A DNA stretch of 64,000 bases from JAGVPT01 sp964439265 (lineage in GTDB: Bacteria > Bacteroidota > Ignavibacteria > UBA10030 > UBA8401): the NCBI GenBank assembly GCA_964439265.1, contig CAYTOA010000012.1, positions 1-64,000 of the forward strand, written 5' to 3'. This document shows, piece by piece, positions 26,492 through 34,529 of the stretch. The translations under genes and the position numbers were made by a program. The first letter of the stretch is position 1. Each line of letters starts with the position of its first letter. The notes under the pieces are model-generated. The model was not told where the DNA came from. It searched no databases and saw nothing but the letters and a program-made list of their open reading frames with translations.

Positions 26492-27634
26492 TTACCGGCG
26501 GGCGCTGGCTGTGCTGGTGTTGAGAATTCGTTCGTAATGGCGCTCGTATACTGCTACAATCTGCTCGATATCAAAATTCTCTACCGCTCTCGTGCGGCCC
26601 GCCTTTGCGAACATTGCGCGCCGCGTGTCGTTCTGCAGAAGTTCGATCGCATACTTAGCCATCCGTTCTATGTCTCCGATCTCGGCGATATAGCCTGTCT
26701 CTCCGTGCACAACAAGTTCCGGCAATCCTCCCACGCTCGATGAAATGACCGGAACTTCGCATGCCATTGCTTCCAGTGCAGAAAGCCCGAAGCTTTCAGA
26801 CTGGCTCGGCATCAGGAACAGGTCGGAGGCGGAAAGCAGCTCCACGAGTTCCGCCTGTTTTCCCAAGAACTTCACGCTGTCTCCAAGCTGCAGCTCGCGG
26901 CAAAGGTTCTCGCAGCTCGACCGGTCCGGTCCGTCGCCCACGAGAACGAGTTTCGAAGGGATCTTCTTAGCGACGAGGTTGAAGATCCTGATCACATCCG
27001 TGACCCGTTTCACAAGACGAAAATTGGAGACATGGATGAGAATCTTTTCGCCGTTCGGAGCGATGGCTTTTCTGACATTTGTCTCAGCCATTCTTGTAAA
27101 AAGCTGTGTATCCACAAAATTTGGAATGACTTCGATCTCTTTGTTGATGCCGTAGTTCGTAACGGTTTTCTCTTTCAAGAAACGTGACACCGCCGTAACG
27201 CCGTCGCTTTTTTCGATGCTGAATTTCATGACCGAGAGGAAACTCGGTTCCAATCCTATCAGCGTGATGTCGGTACCGTGCAATGTTGTGATGACGCGGA
27301 AGTGTTCGTCGTTGAGGATCTGCTTCGCAATGTAGGCACTCGTTGCGTGAGGAATGGCATAGTGCGCATGGATCAAATCGAGCTTCTCGAATTTCGCAAC
27401 CTCCACCATTTTGCTTGCAAGCGCGGGGGTATAGAGAGGGAACTCGAATAACGGGTACGTCGCCATCTCTACTTCGTGGTAAAAGATGTTGTTCATGAAC
27501 CCGTCCAGCCGCATCGGCATCGCGTAACTGATGAAATGGATCTGATGTCCGCGTTTTGCGAGCCCTTTACCGAGTTCAGTAGCGACGACTCCGCTGCCGC
27601 CGTATGTGGGGTAGCACGTAATTCCGATTTTCAT
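26492..27634 (-). CDS. bshA: N-acetyl-alpha-D-glucosaminyl L-malate synthase BshA
   Basis: A 380-residue GT4 glycosyltransferase for the first step of bacillithiol synthesis (UDP-GlcNAc plus L-malate). MKIGITCYPTYGGSGVVATE is the BshA N-terminus; HFISYAMPMRL, LIHAHYAIPHATSAYIAK and TTLHGTDITLIG follow. The donor-binding end has SESFGLSALEAMACEVPVIS with the GT4 glutamates. Start set at M of MKIGITCYP (27634), preceded by AAAAGGA; an upstream ATG adds 17 unrelated residues. BshB and BshC are not in the window. Indicates low-molecular-weight thiol metabolism of the bacillithiol type. Confidence 0.93.
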   Translation of the reverse strand: MKIGITCYPTYGGSGVVATELGKGLAKRGHQIHFISYAMPMRLDGFMNNIFYHEVEMATYPLFEFPLYTPALASKMVEVAKFEKLDLIHAHYAIPHATSAYIAKQILNDEHFRVITTLHGTDITLIGLEPSFLSVMKFSIEKSDGVTAVSRFLKEKTVTNYGINKEIEVIPNFVDTQLFTRMAETNVRKAIAPNGEKILIHVSNFRLVKRVTDVIRIFNLVAKKIPSKLVLVGDGPDRSSCENLCRELQLGDSVKFLGKQAELVELLSASDLFLMPSQSESFGLSALEAMACEVPVISSSVGGLPELVVHGETGYIAEIGDIERMAKYAIELLQNDTRRAMFAKAGRTRAVENFDIEQIVAVYERHYERILNTSTASARR

Positions 27635-27825
27635 AGGGGGGGTCCTTTTGTGATTCAACGTACGGTTAATTCGACTGAATTTCAAGAACAGGAGGAGAGG
27701 AGTGGAGGATCGTAATCAACTCCCAATAGGGCGGATGAAGGGATAATCATGGTTTTCTGATCACAATTGCAAGGCTGGAACTATTTCATTACTTTATCCG
27801 GCACAAGTACCATAAGGGAGGACGA

Positions 27826-28911
27826 ATGAAGCCTTTGCTAATTGTGTTCGTTGTGATTTTTTGTACAACCCCGCTGTATTCGCAAGCGAAAAGGGACGAT
27901 AAAAAATCTGTCTCCCAAAGTCTCGCTCCGGCAAAATCCAATGAAGGAGTTCTTTGGGGCCAAGCTTTTGCGGACTATTTGTACAAAGCGCAGGCAACCA
28001 ATGCCTCGGAAAAGGGGACCAACGGTTTTGAATTCCGCCGAATTTATCTTGGCTACGATCAGGATATTTCCGAACAATTCACGGCTCGAGTCCTGATCCA
28101 GGCAAACAACGAAGACACCGCCCGGTCCGGCGCAATGGATTTTACCGCACAGGAAGTGTATCTCGAATGGAAAAACCTGGTCCCTCTCTCAAGCATCTAT
28201 TTCGGTGTTTCTGCGACTCCTTCGATAGCAATTGCTGAAAAAATTTGGGGATACCGATCTCTCGAAAAAGTGATCCTAGACCGGAACGGACTGGTGGCTA
28301 TCGACGATATGGGGATCGGAATAAAGGGAAAATGTGCTGCAGACGGGAGCGTCGGATATGCTCTTATGGCCGCCAACGGTCAAGGTGTCAGGCTTGAGAA
28401 CGATAAACTGAAGAAGATCTACGGGGAGTTCTATTTCACACCGATGAAGAATGGAGTAGCCGAAGTGTACTCCGACTTCGAGAACAACTTGGATGCGCAA
28501 TGGAAGCTCACCGGTAAAGCTCTTCTGGGATACCAGGTGCCGTCGGTGTCTGCGGGAGTGGAGGGATTCTACCGGACAATTCACAACGGCGTTCTTAATT
28601 CTCTGTCTCCGGTTGATTCAAATTTGGCGGGAGGGTCAGCATACACTTCCTTCCAGTTCGCAGAAAACCTGCGCGGCGTCCTTCGGGGAGACTATTTTGA
28701 TGCAGATGTTTCGGAAAGAACTGTAGGCGTACGTGAAATACTAACTGTGGCCGGCGTGGATTATTCGCCGGCGCAGGATGTTCATGTGATTCCCAACGCA
28801 CTTTACACTCATCGCGTGTATAAGGTCAGTCCCGCACCCGGACCCGCGCTGGTGGACGATGTCACAATTCGTCTTACGTTCGCGTACTCATTTTCGGCAC
28901 GCATTCGATGA
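27826..28911 (+). CDS. Exported beta-barrel (porin-like) protein
   Basis: 361 residues with a signal peptide (MKPLLIVFVVIFCTTPLYSQ). The mature part is rich in alternating short strands with aromatic ends (FRRIYLGYDQDISEQFTARV, EVYLEWKNLVPLSSIYFG, VTIRLTFAYSFSARIR at the C-terminus), as in outer-membrane barrels such as OprO/OprP-type porins. No specific family can be assigned. Its stop overlaps the start of yigZ by 4 bases (ATGA), which suggests co-translation. It is divergent from bshA across about 190 bases. Confidence 0.7.
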   Translation: MKPLLIVFVVIFCTTPLYSQAKRDDKKSVSQSLAPAKSNEGVLWGQAFADYLYKAQATNASEKGTNGFEFRRIYLGYDQDISEQFTARVLIQANNEDTARSGAMDFTAQEVYLEWKNLVPLSSIYFGVSATPSIAIAEKIWGYRSLEKVILDRNGLVAIDDMGIGIKGKCAADGSVGYALMAANGQGVRLENDKLKKIYGEFYFTPMKNGVAEVYSDFENNLDAQWKLTGKALLGYQVPSVSAGVEGFYRTIHNGVLNSLSPVDSNLAGGSAYTSFQFAENLRGVLRGDYFDADVSERTVGVREILTVAGVDYSPAQDVHVIPNALYTHRVYKVSPAPGPALVDDVTIRLTFAYSFSARIR

Positions 28912-29519
28912 GGGATGAATACCAATCTATCAAGGTAAACGCGAACGCCTCGTTGAAAGTTGAAGGGTCGAGATTCATCGCCAGTGCCTTTCCTGTTCGA
29001 GATCGGGTACACGCGGAGGAGACACTCGCAAAAGTGCGAAAGGAATACTACGACGCCACACATCATTGTTTCGCTTACGCGATCGGAGCTGAAGGGAAGG
29101 AGTTCCGCTACTCCGACGACGGCGAGCCATCCGGTACTGCGGGGATCAAGATCCTCTCGGCCATTCAATCGAAAGATCTGTCCGATATTTTGGTCATCGT
29201 TACGCGCTATTACGGGGGTACGAAGTTGGGAACCGGCGGACTCGGGCGCGCATACTTCGAGTCGGCAGCCCGGGCATTGGCAGAAGCGGTTGTGATACCG
29301 AAGGTTGTTACCGAGGAACTGCGGATTACTTTTCCCTACGATGAGACAAGCAGAGTCATGAACACTCTTTCACACTCCCACACGAAGATCATCGACACGG
29401 TCTATGACGACGACGTCACGCTTCAGATTTCAGTCAGAAAAAATTCAGTGCGTATGGTGATCGACGAACTTGTTAATGTTACACGCGGAAACCTCGCCGT
29501 TAAAAGTCACGGCGGTTAA
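28908..29519 (+). CDS. yigZ: YigZ/IMPACT family protein
   Basis: A 203-residue protein of the YigZ/IMPACT family. EGSRFIASAFPVRD, ATHHCFAYAIG, RYSDDGEPSGTAGIKIL and VTRYYGGTKLGTGGLGRAY are the defining stretches of the N-terminal domain; a ferredoxin-like C-terminal domain follows. Eukaryotic IMPACT regulates GCN2; the bacterial role is unclear, with links to translation and peptide processing proposed. Begins inside the last codon of the porin-like gene. Start ATG is clear. Confidence 0.93.
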   Translation: MRDEYQSIKVNANASLKVEGSRFIASAFPVRDRVHAEETLAKVRKEYYDATHHCFAYAIGAEGKEFRYSDDGEPSGTAGIKILSAIQSKDLSDILVIVTRYYGGTKLGTGGLGRAYFESAARALAEAVVIPKVVTEELRITFPYDETSRVMNTLSHSHTKIIDTVYDDDVTLQISVRKNSVRMVIDELVNVTRGNLAVKSHGG

Positions 29520-29544
29520 TCCTTCAGCCGCGTTACATTCTCCC

Positions 29545-30753
29545 TTACGCGGGTTTCAAATTTTCGCAAATGGTCATCGTATCGAGCGCGATCATAAGTT
29601 CTTCGTTTGTTGGGACGACGTAGACTTTAACGCGCGATGAAGCCGAATGGATCGGTTTTTCTTTCTCCTTCGACATGTTGCTCTCGTCGTCCAATTGGAT
29701 GCCGAGAAACTCCAGGTTGCTGCAGCTCGCCTTACGAACGTCGGGACTATTTTCGCCTATACCCCCCGTAAACACGATCGCATCCGCTCCCCCCATGGCA
29801 GCCATATAGGCGCCGATATATTTTTTAATCCGATAGTTGAACACATCGAAGGCGTACTGCGCCTTTTTGTTGCCCTCTTTCATCTCTGTGATGATTTCAC
29901 GCATATCGCTGCTCACACCCGAAATGCCCATAAGACCGCTGTGTTTATTGAGAAGCGTGTTTGCCTCGGAATAATTCAGTCCTTCCTTTGACATAATGTG
30001 AAGAATAATATACGGGTCGATATCTCCGCTGCGAGTTCCCATCAACAAACCTTCAAGCGGGGTCAGTCCCATCGACGTATCGACGGAGATCCCTTTGTCG
30101 ACGGCCGCCATGCTGCACCCGTTGCCGAGGTGGCAGGTGATGAGTTTCAGGGATTTGTATTCCTCTCGCATCAGCTCGGCGGTACGTTGAGCGACAAAAG
30201 AATGGCTCGTTCCGTGAAAACCGTAGCGTCGGATCTTATGCTGCGTGTAGAGGGAATAGGGAATGCCGTACAGGTACGCATGCGGGGGCATCTTTTGATG
30301 GAACGCCGTATCGAACACGGCGACCTGCGGAACGTCCGGCAAATGAACCTGGCATGCGTTGATTCCCCGAAGGTTGTGCGGATTATGAAGCGGCGCAATG
30401 TCGATGTTGTCTCTAATTCGCTTGATGACGTCGTCGGTGATAAGGACGGAAGCGCTGAATGCTTCACCCCCGTGAACGACGCGGTGTCCGACCGCGCTAA
30501 TCTGGCTTTTGTCGCTCAACACACCGTGATTCTTGCTGAGAAGGACCGCGAGAATGTACTCGATCGCTGCCGTATGGTCCAGGATCTCGCCGGTTATTTT
30601 GATCTCATCCCCGTCGGACCGGAGATTGGTGAGGACCGCGCCGTTCATGCCGATGCGGTCCACGATCCCTTTGGCAAGTGCCTGGCGGGATTCAATTTCA
30701 ATGAGCTGATATTTTACAGATGAACTGCCGCAATTGATAATAAGAATATTCAT
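29545..30753 (-). CDS. ackA: Acetate kinase
   Basis: 402 residues. It interconverts acetate/ATP and acetyl phosphate/ADP. NILIINCGSSSVKYQLIE is the N-terminal ATPase-fold motif; AVGHRVVHGGEAF, AVFDTAFHQKMP, RYGFHGTSHSFVAQ and ITCHLGNGCSMAAV carry the catalytic Asp, His and Arg; FTGGIGENSPDVR is near the end. Start at 30753 since the N-terminus should begin MNILIINCG; 7 extra upstream codons are dispensable. No phosphotransacetylase gene is adjacent. Convergent with yigZ. Confidence 0.95.
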   Translation of the reverse strand: MNILIINCGSSSVKYQLIEIESRQALAKGIVDRIGMNGAVLTNLRSDGDEIKITGEILDHTAAIEYILAVLLSKNHGVLSDKSQISAVGHRVVHGGEAFSASVLITDDVIKRIRDNIDIAPLHNPHNLRGINACQVHLPDVPQVAVFDTAFHQKMPPHAYLYGIPYSLYTQHKIRRYGFHGTSHSFVAQRTAELMREEYKSLKLITCHLGNGCSMAAVDKGISVDTSMGLTPLEGLLMGTRSGDIDPYIILHIMSKEGLNYSEANTLLNKHSGLMGISGVSSDMREIITEMKEGNKKAQYAFDVFNYRIKKYIGAYMAAMGGADAIVFTGGIGENSPDVRKASCSNLEFLGIQLDDESNMSKEKEKPIHSASSRVKVYVVPTNEELMIALDTMTICENLKPA

Positions 30754-30788
30754 GATACGTTCAGAGTCGGTCAAAATGTGAGAGATGA

Positions 30789-31724
30789 TCAGGTCGTGCG
30801 TTTTGCCTGGTCGTTATATTTAAAGAACCCTTCGCCGCTTTTTCGTCCCAGTTTTCCCTCGCGCACCATTCGGCGGAGGAGGGGGCATGGGCGGTACTTG
30901 GCTTCGCCTAATTCATGGAAGAGCGATTCCATCCACGCGAGCACTTCGTCCAAACCCATCATGTCGGCTAACTCGAGAGGGCCGTACTGAAAATTGTAGC
31001 CGAGCTTCATCGCCGTGTCGATCCCCTCAGCCGTTGCCACACCTTCCATTAATACGTGCATTGCTTCGTTCAAAAGGGGGACGATGAGCCGCGTTGTTAC
31101 AAAACCGGGATACTCGAAGACCTCAACGACGGTCTTACCGATTCTCTCGGCGAATTTTTTCACGGTGTTGAATGTTTTGTCCGAAGTTGTGGTGCCCCGC
31201 ACCAATTCCACGAGCGGCACCTTGGGGACGGGATTGAGAAAGTGCATGCCGATGACTTTATCGGAGCGCTTTGTGGCCGCAGCAAGTTTCGACAGCGTGA
31301 GCGTGGAAGTGTTGGAGACAAAAATGGTTTCGGGGTCGCACAATTCATCCAGCTCCGAAAAGATCCTTCTCTTCAATTCAAAATTCTCATCCACTGCTTC
31401 AATAATGATGTTGCATTGCGCCGCATTTTTAAAATTGACCGATCCGTGAATACGTGAGAGCGTTGAGTTCTTCTCGCTTTTTGTCAACGTCCACCGATGG
31501 ATCTCCCGGTCCATGCTGTCCCTGAGAATTCCGGTCATTGTCTCGAGTTGCTTCTCGTTTTTTTCAATTGCGACAACTTCAATACCGTGGGAGGCGATAG
31601 TTTCCGCAATGCCCTGCCCCATCACTCCGAGTCCTATGACGGCGACAGCATTGATGCCGTCCTGGTCGTTTTTTTCAAGCTTGAGATCGCTGAGAATGTC
31701 TTCTATCTTAATATTCGTTGCCAT
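30789..31724 (-). CDS. 3-hydroxyacyl-CoA (3-hydroxybutyryl-CoA) dehydrogenase
   Basis: 311 residues, slightly longer than usual (about 285) owing to an N-terminal extension of about 25 residues before VAVIGLGVMGQGIAE, the NAD-binding motif. Later IIIEAVDENFELKRRIF, the catalytic-region SNTSTLTLSKLA, the histidine in GMHFLNPVPKVPLVEL, and the C-terminal domain with GPLELADMMGLDEVL. It oxidises 3-hydroxyacyl-CoA in fatty-acid degradation or butyrate metabolism. 35 bases upstream of ackA on the same strand, so both may serve acyl-CoA turnover. Confidence 0.92.
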   Translation of the reverse strand: MATNIKIEDILSDLKLEKNDQDGINAVAVIGLGVMGQGIAETIASHGIEVVAIEKNEKQLETMTGILRDSMDREIHRWTLTKSEKNSTLSRIHGSVNFKNAAQCNIIIEAVDENFELKRRIFSELDELCDPETIFVSNTSTLTLSKLAAATKRSDKVIGMHFLNPVPKVPLVELVRGTTTSDKTFNTVKKFAERIGKTVVEVFEYPGFVTTRLIVPLLNEAMHVLMEGVATAEGIDTAMKLGYNFQYGPLELADMMGLDEVLAWMESLFHELGEAKYRPCPLLRRMVREGKLGRKSGEGFFKYNDQAKRTT

Positions 31725-32079
31725 TGGCAGATTGTCCGTTCATGAAAATAAATGTAAATGCCCAAATTCTAGGGCAAAAGTAGTGCCACTCATTTGATCG
31801 CTCAGATTTCCACATAATCAACTTCTCTAGACGAAGAATTGGTGAAATTGATAAAAATCCTGGTTAAACTTACCCAAAAATGGAACGCAAGTCAACAAGG
31901 CCAAGAACCGATGCCATGGTTTCATCCGGTTGATTCTCTGAGGATAGATATGATAACATCAATCGTCTCGTGGCTTGACATTCGGGCCACGATTGATTAT
32001 TTTTATAAAGATTCTTCATAGTGGGAAACGATTTACCACGGGCAATTGTTATTGTAATTGAGTGTATTTTTTTGCGGGT
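31725..32079. other. Divergent intergenic region before the SUF operon
   Basis: About 355 bases with no credible gene; a 60-codon reading at 31839-32021 has no family features. Promoters for the dehydrogenase (left) and the SUF operon (right) must be here. The stretch becomes very A/T-rich from 31985 on (ATTTTTATAAAG, TTGTAATTGAGTG), and the Rrf2-type operator follows at its end. Confidence 0.45.
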
Positions 32080-32104
32080 AAATCGGACATAATCGGTCGG
32101 GTAT
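32080..32104 (+). promoter_or_regulatory. Candidate Rrf2/IscR-type operator before the SUF operon
   Basis: AAATCG-GAC-ATAATCG-GTC-GGGTAT. The GAC-N7-GTC core and right half GTCGGGTAT agree with the IscR type 1 site (GACT...AGTCRRSTAT); the left flank is weaker. It ends 6 bases before the Rrf2 start codon. Together these suggest autoregulation of the operon by the Rrf2 protein. Confidence 0.5.
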
Positions 32105-32110
32105 ACGTAG

Positions 32111-32515
32111 ATGCTAAAATTGTCCAAACGAGTCGAATATGGATTGATCGCGATACGGCATATTGCCGCCGCAGAGTCGGGGAAGATGTCGACTGCGAAG
32201 GAAATAGCCGACCGGTACAAGATTCCGTACGAACTCCTGGCAAAAGTGATGCAGAGGCTGGCAAAGAGAGGTTTGATTGTATCCCACCAGGGAGTGTACG
32301 GCGGTTATACCTTAGCGAAGGGTGCCGGCGATCTTTCGATCTCTGCGATCATCCATGCTATTGAGGACCATCTGCCTGCGATCACGCAATGCATCGCAGA
32401 AAGCCCGGATAGCTGTTCCATCTATGATAATTGTACCATTAAGAACCCTCTTGGAAAAATTCAGTTGAACATTGACCAAGTCTTTCAAACGATGAAACTT
32501 TCAGAGATTGTCTGA
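32111..32515 (+). CDS. Rrf2 family regulator of Fe-S assembly (IscR-like)
   Basis: 134 residues. A winged helix-turn-helix (MLKLSKRVEYGLIAIRHIA, STAKEIADRYKIPYELLAKV, GLIVSHQGVYGGYTLAKGA) followed by a three-cysteine cluster-binding segment: TQC-x8-C-x5-C (CIAESPDSCSIYDNC). Established knowledge: Rrf2 proteins with three such cysteines bind a [2Fe-2S] cluster and sense Fe-S status or oxidative stress. It heads the operon, ending 2 bases before the cysteine desulfurase start, with a candidate operator just upstream of its own ATG. Confidence 0.93.
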   Translation: MLKLSKRVEYGLIAIRHIAAAESGKMSTAKEIADRYKIPYELLAKVMQRLAKRGLIVSHQGVYGGYTLAKGAGDLSISAIIHAIEDHLPAITQCIAESPDSCSIYDNCTIKNPLGKIQLNIDQVFQTMKLSEIV

Positions 32516-32517
32516 CA

Positions 32518-33738
32518 ATGAAGCTTCCCGTTTACATGGATAATCATGCAACGACACAGGTCGACCGTCGGGTAGTCGACGTGATGATTCCATATTTTAC
32601 GGAACATTTCGGCAATGCCGCAAGCCGCCAACATCGGTTTGGCTGGGTGGCTGAAGCGGCGGTAGAGAACGCGCGGAATATGATTGGGCGGGTCATCAAC
32701 GCGGAAGCGAAAGAAATTATCTTTACGAGCGGAGCGACCGAATCGAACAACCTTGCACTCAAGGGTATCGCTGAAGCCTATGCAAGAAAAGGAAAGCATA
32801 TCATTACGGCGAAAACAGAACACAGGTCGATTCTTGATGTGTGCGCCATGCTGGAACGATCGGGTTTTCGCGTTACAACCCTGGATGTAGATCAGTTGGG
32901 AACGGTACGACCGCAGGCTGTCCGCGAGGCAATTACCGACGAGACGATTCTTGTCTCGATCATGATGGCCAACAATGAGATCGGGACAATCGCGCCACTT
33001 TCAGAAATCGGCAGCATCTGCCTGGAACGAGGAATTCTTCTCCATACCGACGCGGCCCAGTGCGTAGGAAAAATTCCGATCGATGTCCAAACCCTGAATA
33101 TCCATTGCATGTCCCTCAGCGCTCACAAAGTGTACGGTCCCAAAGGCGTCGGTGCGCTGTACATTCGAAACAAGAATCCGCATGTGAAGATCATTCCCCA
33201 AATGGATGGCGGAGGGCATGAGCGGGGAATGCGTTCAGGAACGCTGAACGTCCCGGCGATCGTTGGTTTTGCAGAAGCTGTTCGCCTGGCCTCTGAGGAA
33301 TATGACGATGAATTTGCGCGCGTTGGCGGACTTCGAAACAGAATGGAAAAGATCTTGCTTTCGGTCGAGGGCGCTCAGCGGAACGGAGATCCGGCAAATC
33401 GATTATGCAACAATCTGAACGTTACATTTCCGTACGTTCATGCCGACGACTTGATAACAGCTTTGAAAGACGATGTAGCGGTTTCATCGGGCTCCGCATG
33501 TTCGTCCGCAGATGCCAACGGAGAAAAAGTTTCGCACGTTTTGAGCGCTATCGGTCTTGACGATGAACTTGCCCGCTGCACCATCCGGGCCGGGCTCGGC
33601 AGATCTAACACAGAAGAAGAGGTCGAATATGCAGGGAAGAAAATAGTAGAAACAGTTCAGCGGCTCCGCGACGCATCGCCGCAGTACCAACTCGTGACGA
33701 AGAAAAGGCTTTTTCCAGTGACAGCATTGATTCATTAA
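32518..33738 (+). CDS. iscS: Cysteine desulfurase, NifS/IscS group
   Basis: A 406-residue PLP enzyme that takes sulfur from cysteine. VYMDNHATTQVDRRV opens the fold; FTSGATESNNLALKG binds the cofactor; the PLP lysine is in SLSAHKVYGPKGVGALY; the persulfide-forming cysteine lies in the mobile loop VSSGSACSSADANG typical of group I (NifS/IscS) enzymes. A second desulfurase of group II (SufS) is encoded six genes downstream, so the operon carries both classes. C-terminal extension of about 15 residues after VQRLRD is ordinary. Co-transcribed with the regulator. Confidence 0.93.
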   Translation: MKLPVYMDNHATTQVDRRVVDVMIPYFTEHFGNAASRQHRFGWVAEAAVENARNMIGRVINAEAKEIIFTSGATESNNLALKGIAEAYARKGKHIITAKTEHRSILDVCAMLERSGFRVTTLDVDQLGTVRPQAVREAITDETILVSIMMANNEIGTIAPLSEIGSICLERGILLHTDAAQCVGKIPIDVQTLNIHCMSLSAHKVYGPKGVGALYIRNKNPHVKIIPQMDGGGHERGMRSGTLNVPAIVGFAEAVRLASEEYDDEFARVGGLRNRMEKILLSVEGAQRNGDPANRLCNNLNVTFPYVHADDLITALKDDVAVSSGSACSSADANGEKVSHVLSAIGLDDELARCTIRAGLGRSNTEEEVEYAGKKIVETVQRLRDASPQYQLVTKKRLFPVTALIH

Positions 33739-33758
33739 AATAGAAGAATACGCTCTCG

Positions 33759-34040
33759 ATGAAAAAATCAGCGACAATTATCAACAACCAGGTCGAGTTC
33801 CTTCATTTTCTGAAGGCAAAATTCCCTTTGTACCATTTATCGAATTTCTTTTTCCGCGACCTGCATTACGGCATCATCAGCTTTTTTGAACAGAAGCACC
33901 TGAAGATCGGTTATGGCGATGCAGAGCATGTCGCCCGCGAAGTCGCGCAGCATTTCGAAAAGCAGAATATTTTTAAGAAAGTGAACCAGCAGGGATGGGT
34001 GCTGCAATATCCAGAGTTCACGGCAAAGAAAGCATCCTAG
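33759..34040 (+). CDS. Conserved-looking small protein in the SUF operon
   Basis: 93 residues, basic, rich in Phe, Lys and His, no cysteines and no membrane segment. It starts 20 bases after iscS and precedes the A-type carrier, in operon spacing. I do not recognise a family. With no cysteine it is unlikely to bind a cluster itself; a regulatory or structural partner of the assembly machinery is a guess from position only. Confidence 0.7.
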   Translation: MKKSATIINNQVEFLHFLKAKFPLYHLSNFFFRDLHYGIISFFEQKHLKIGYGDAEHVAREVAQHFEKQNIFKKVNQQGWVLQYPEFTAKKAS

Positions 34041-34114
34041 AATAAATTAAGAATTAAGAATTAGGAATAAAGAAACAAAAAATAAGAATTTACAATCAAG
34101 AAGGAGTAGTAACT

Positions 34115-34495
34115 ATGTCTGAAGTGCTTATTGCGCAGGGACCGCAACCGCAAACGACGATTCCGGATGAGATCCAATTAACGGAGAAGGCAGCAGCGGA
34201 AGTAAGAAATATCAAATCATCCAATAACATCCCGGAGTCGCATGGCTTGCGTCTTGGCGTCAAGGGCGGAGGGTGTTCAGGAATGACGTACGTCCTCGCG
34301 TTCGACGAGAAGCCGAATGAAAAAGACAATGTACTTGACCTTCAGGGCATTAAAGTATTCGTGGATCAGAAAAGCATGTTCTATCTCTCGGGAACCGTGT
34401 TGGATTTCACCGACGGGCTGAACGGGCGCGGATTCGTTTTCAATAATCCCCAGGCGGCAAAGACCTGCGGATGCGGCAGTTCGTTCGGCGTATGA
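34115..34495 (+). CDS. A-type Fe-S carrier (IscA/SufA/ErpA family)
   Basis: 126 residues. ITLTEKAAAEV-type opening (here IQLTEKAAAEVRNI), LRLGVKGGGCSGMTYVLAFDE with the first cysteine, the central VDQKSMFYLSGTVLDF, and the C-terminal NGRGFVFNNPQAAKTCGCGSSFG with the CxC pair: the three conserved cysteines that hold the cluster. An N-terminal extension of about 20 residues is present. AAGGAG lies 12 bases before the ATG. Delivers [4Fe-4S] or [2Fe-2S] clusters to client proteins. Confidence 0.95.
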   Translation: MSEVLIAQGPQPQTTIPDEIQLTEKAAAEVRNIKSSNNIPESHGLRLGVKGGGCSGMTYVLAFDEKPNEKDNVLDLQGIKVFVDQKSMFYLSGTVLDFTDGLNGRGFVFNNPQAAKTCGCGSSFGV

Positions 34496-34529
34496 ATTGG
34501 AAACAGACAAACTTTAGATTGGAGTTCTG

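Noticed and set aside
31839..32021. 60-residue reading upstream of the SUF operon
   Set aside because: Short and without features; it sits in the divergent promoter gap.
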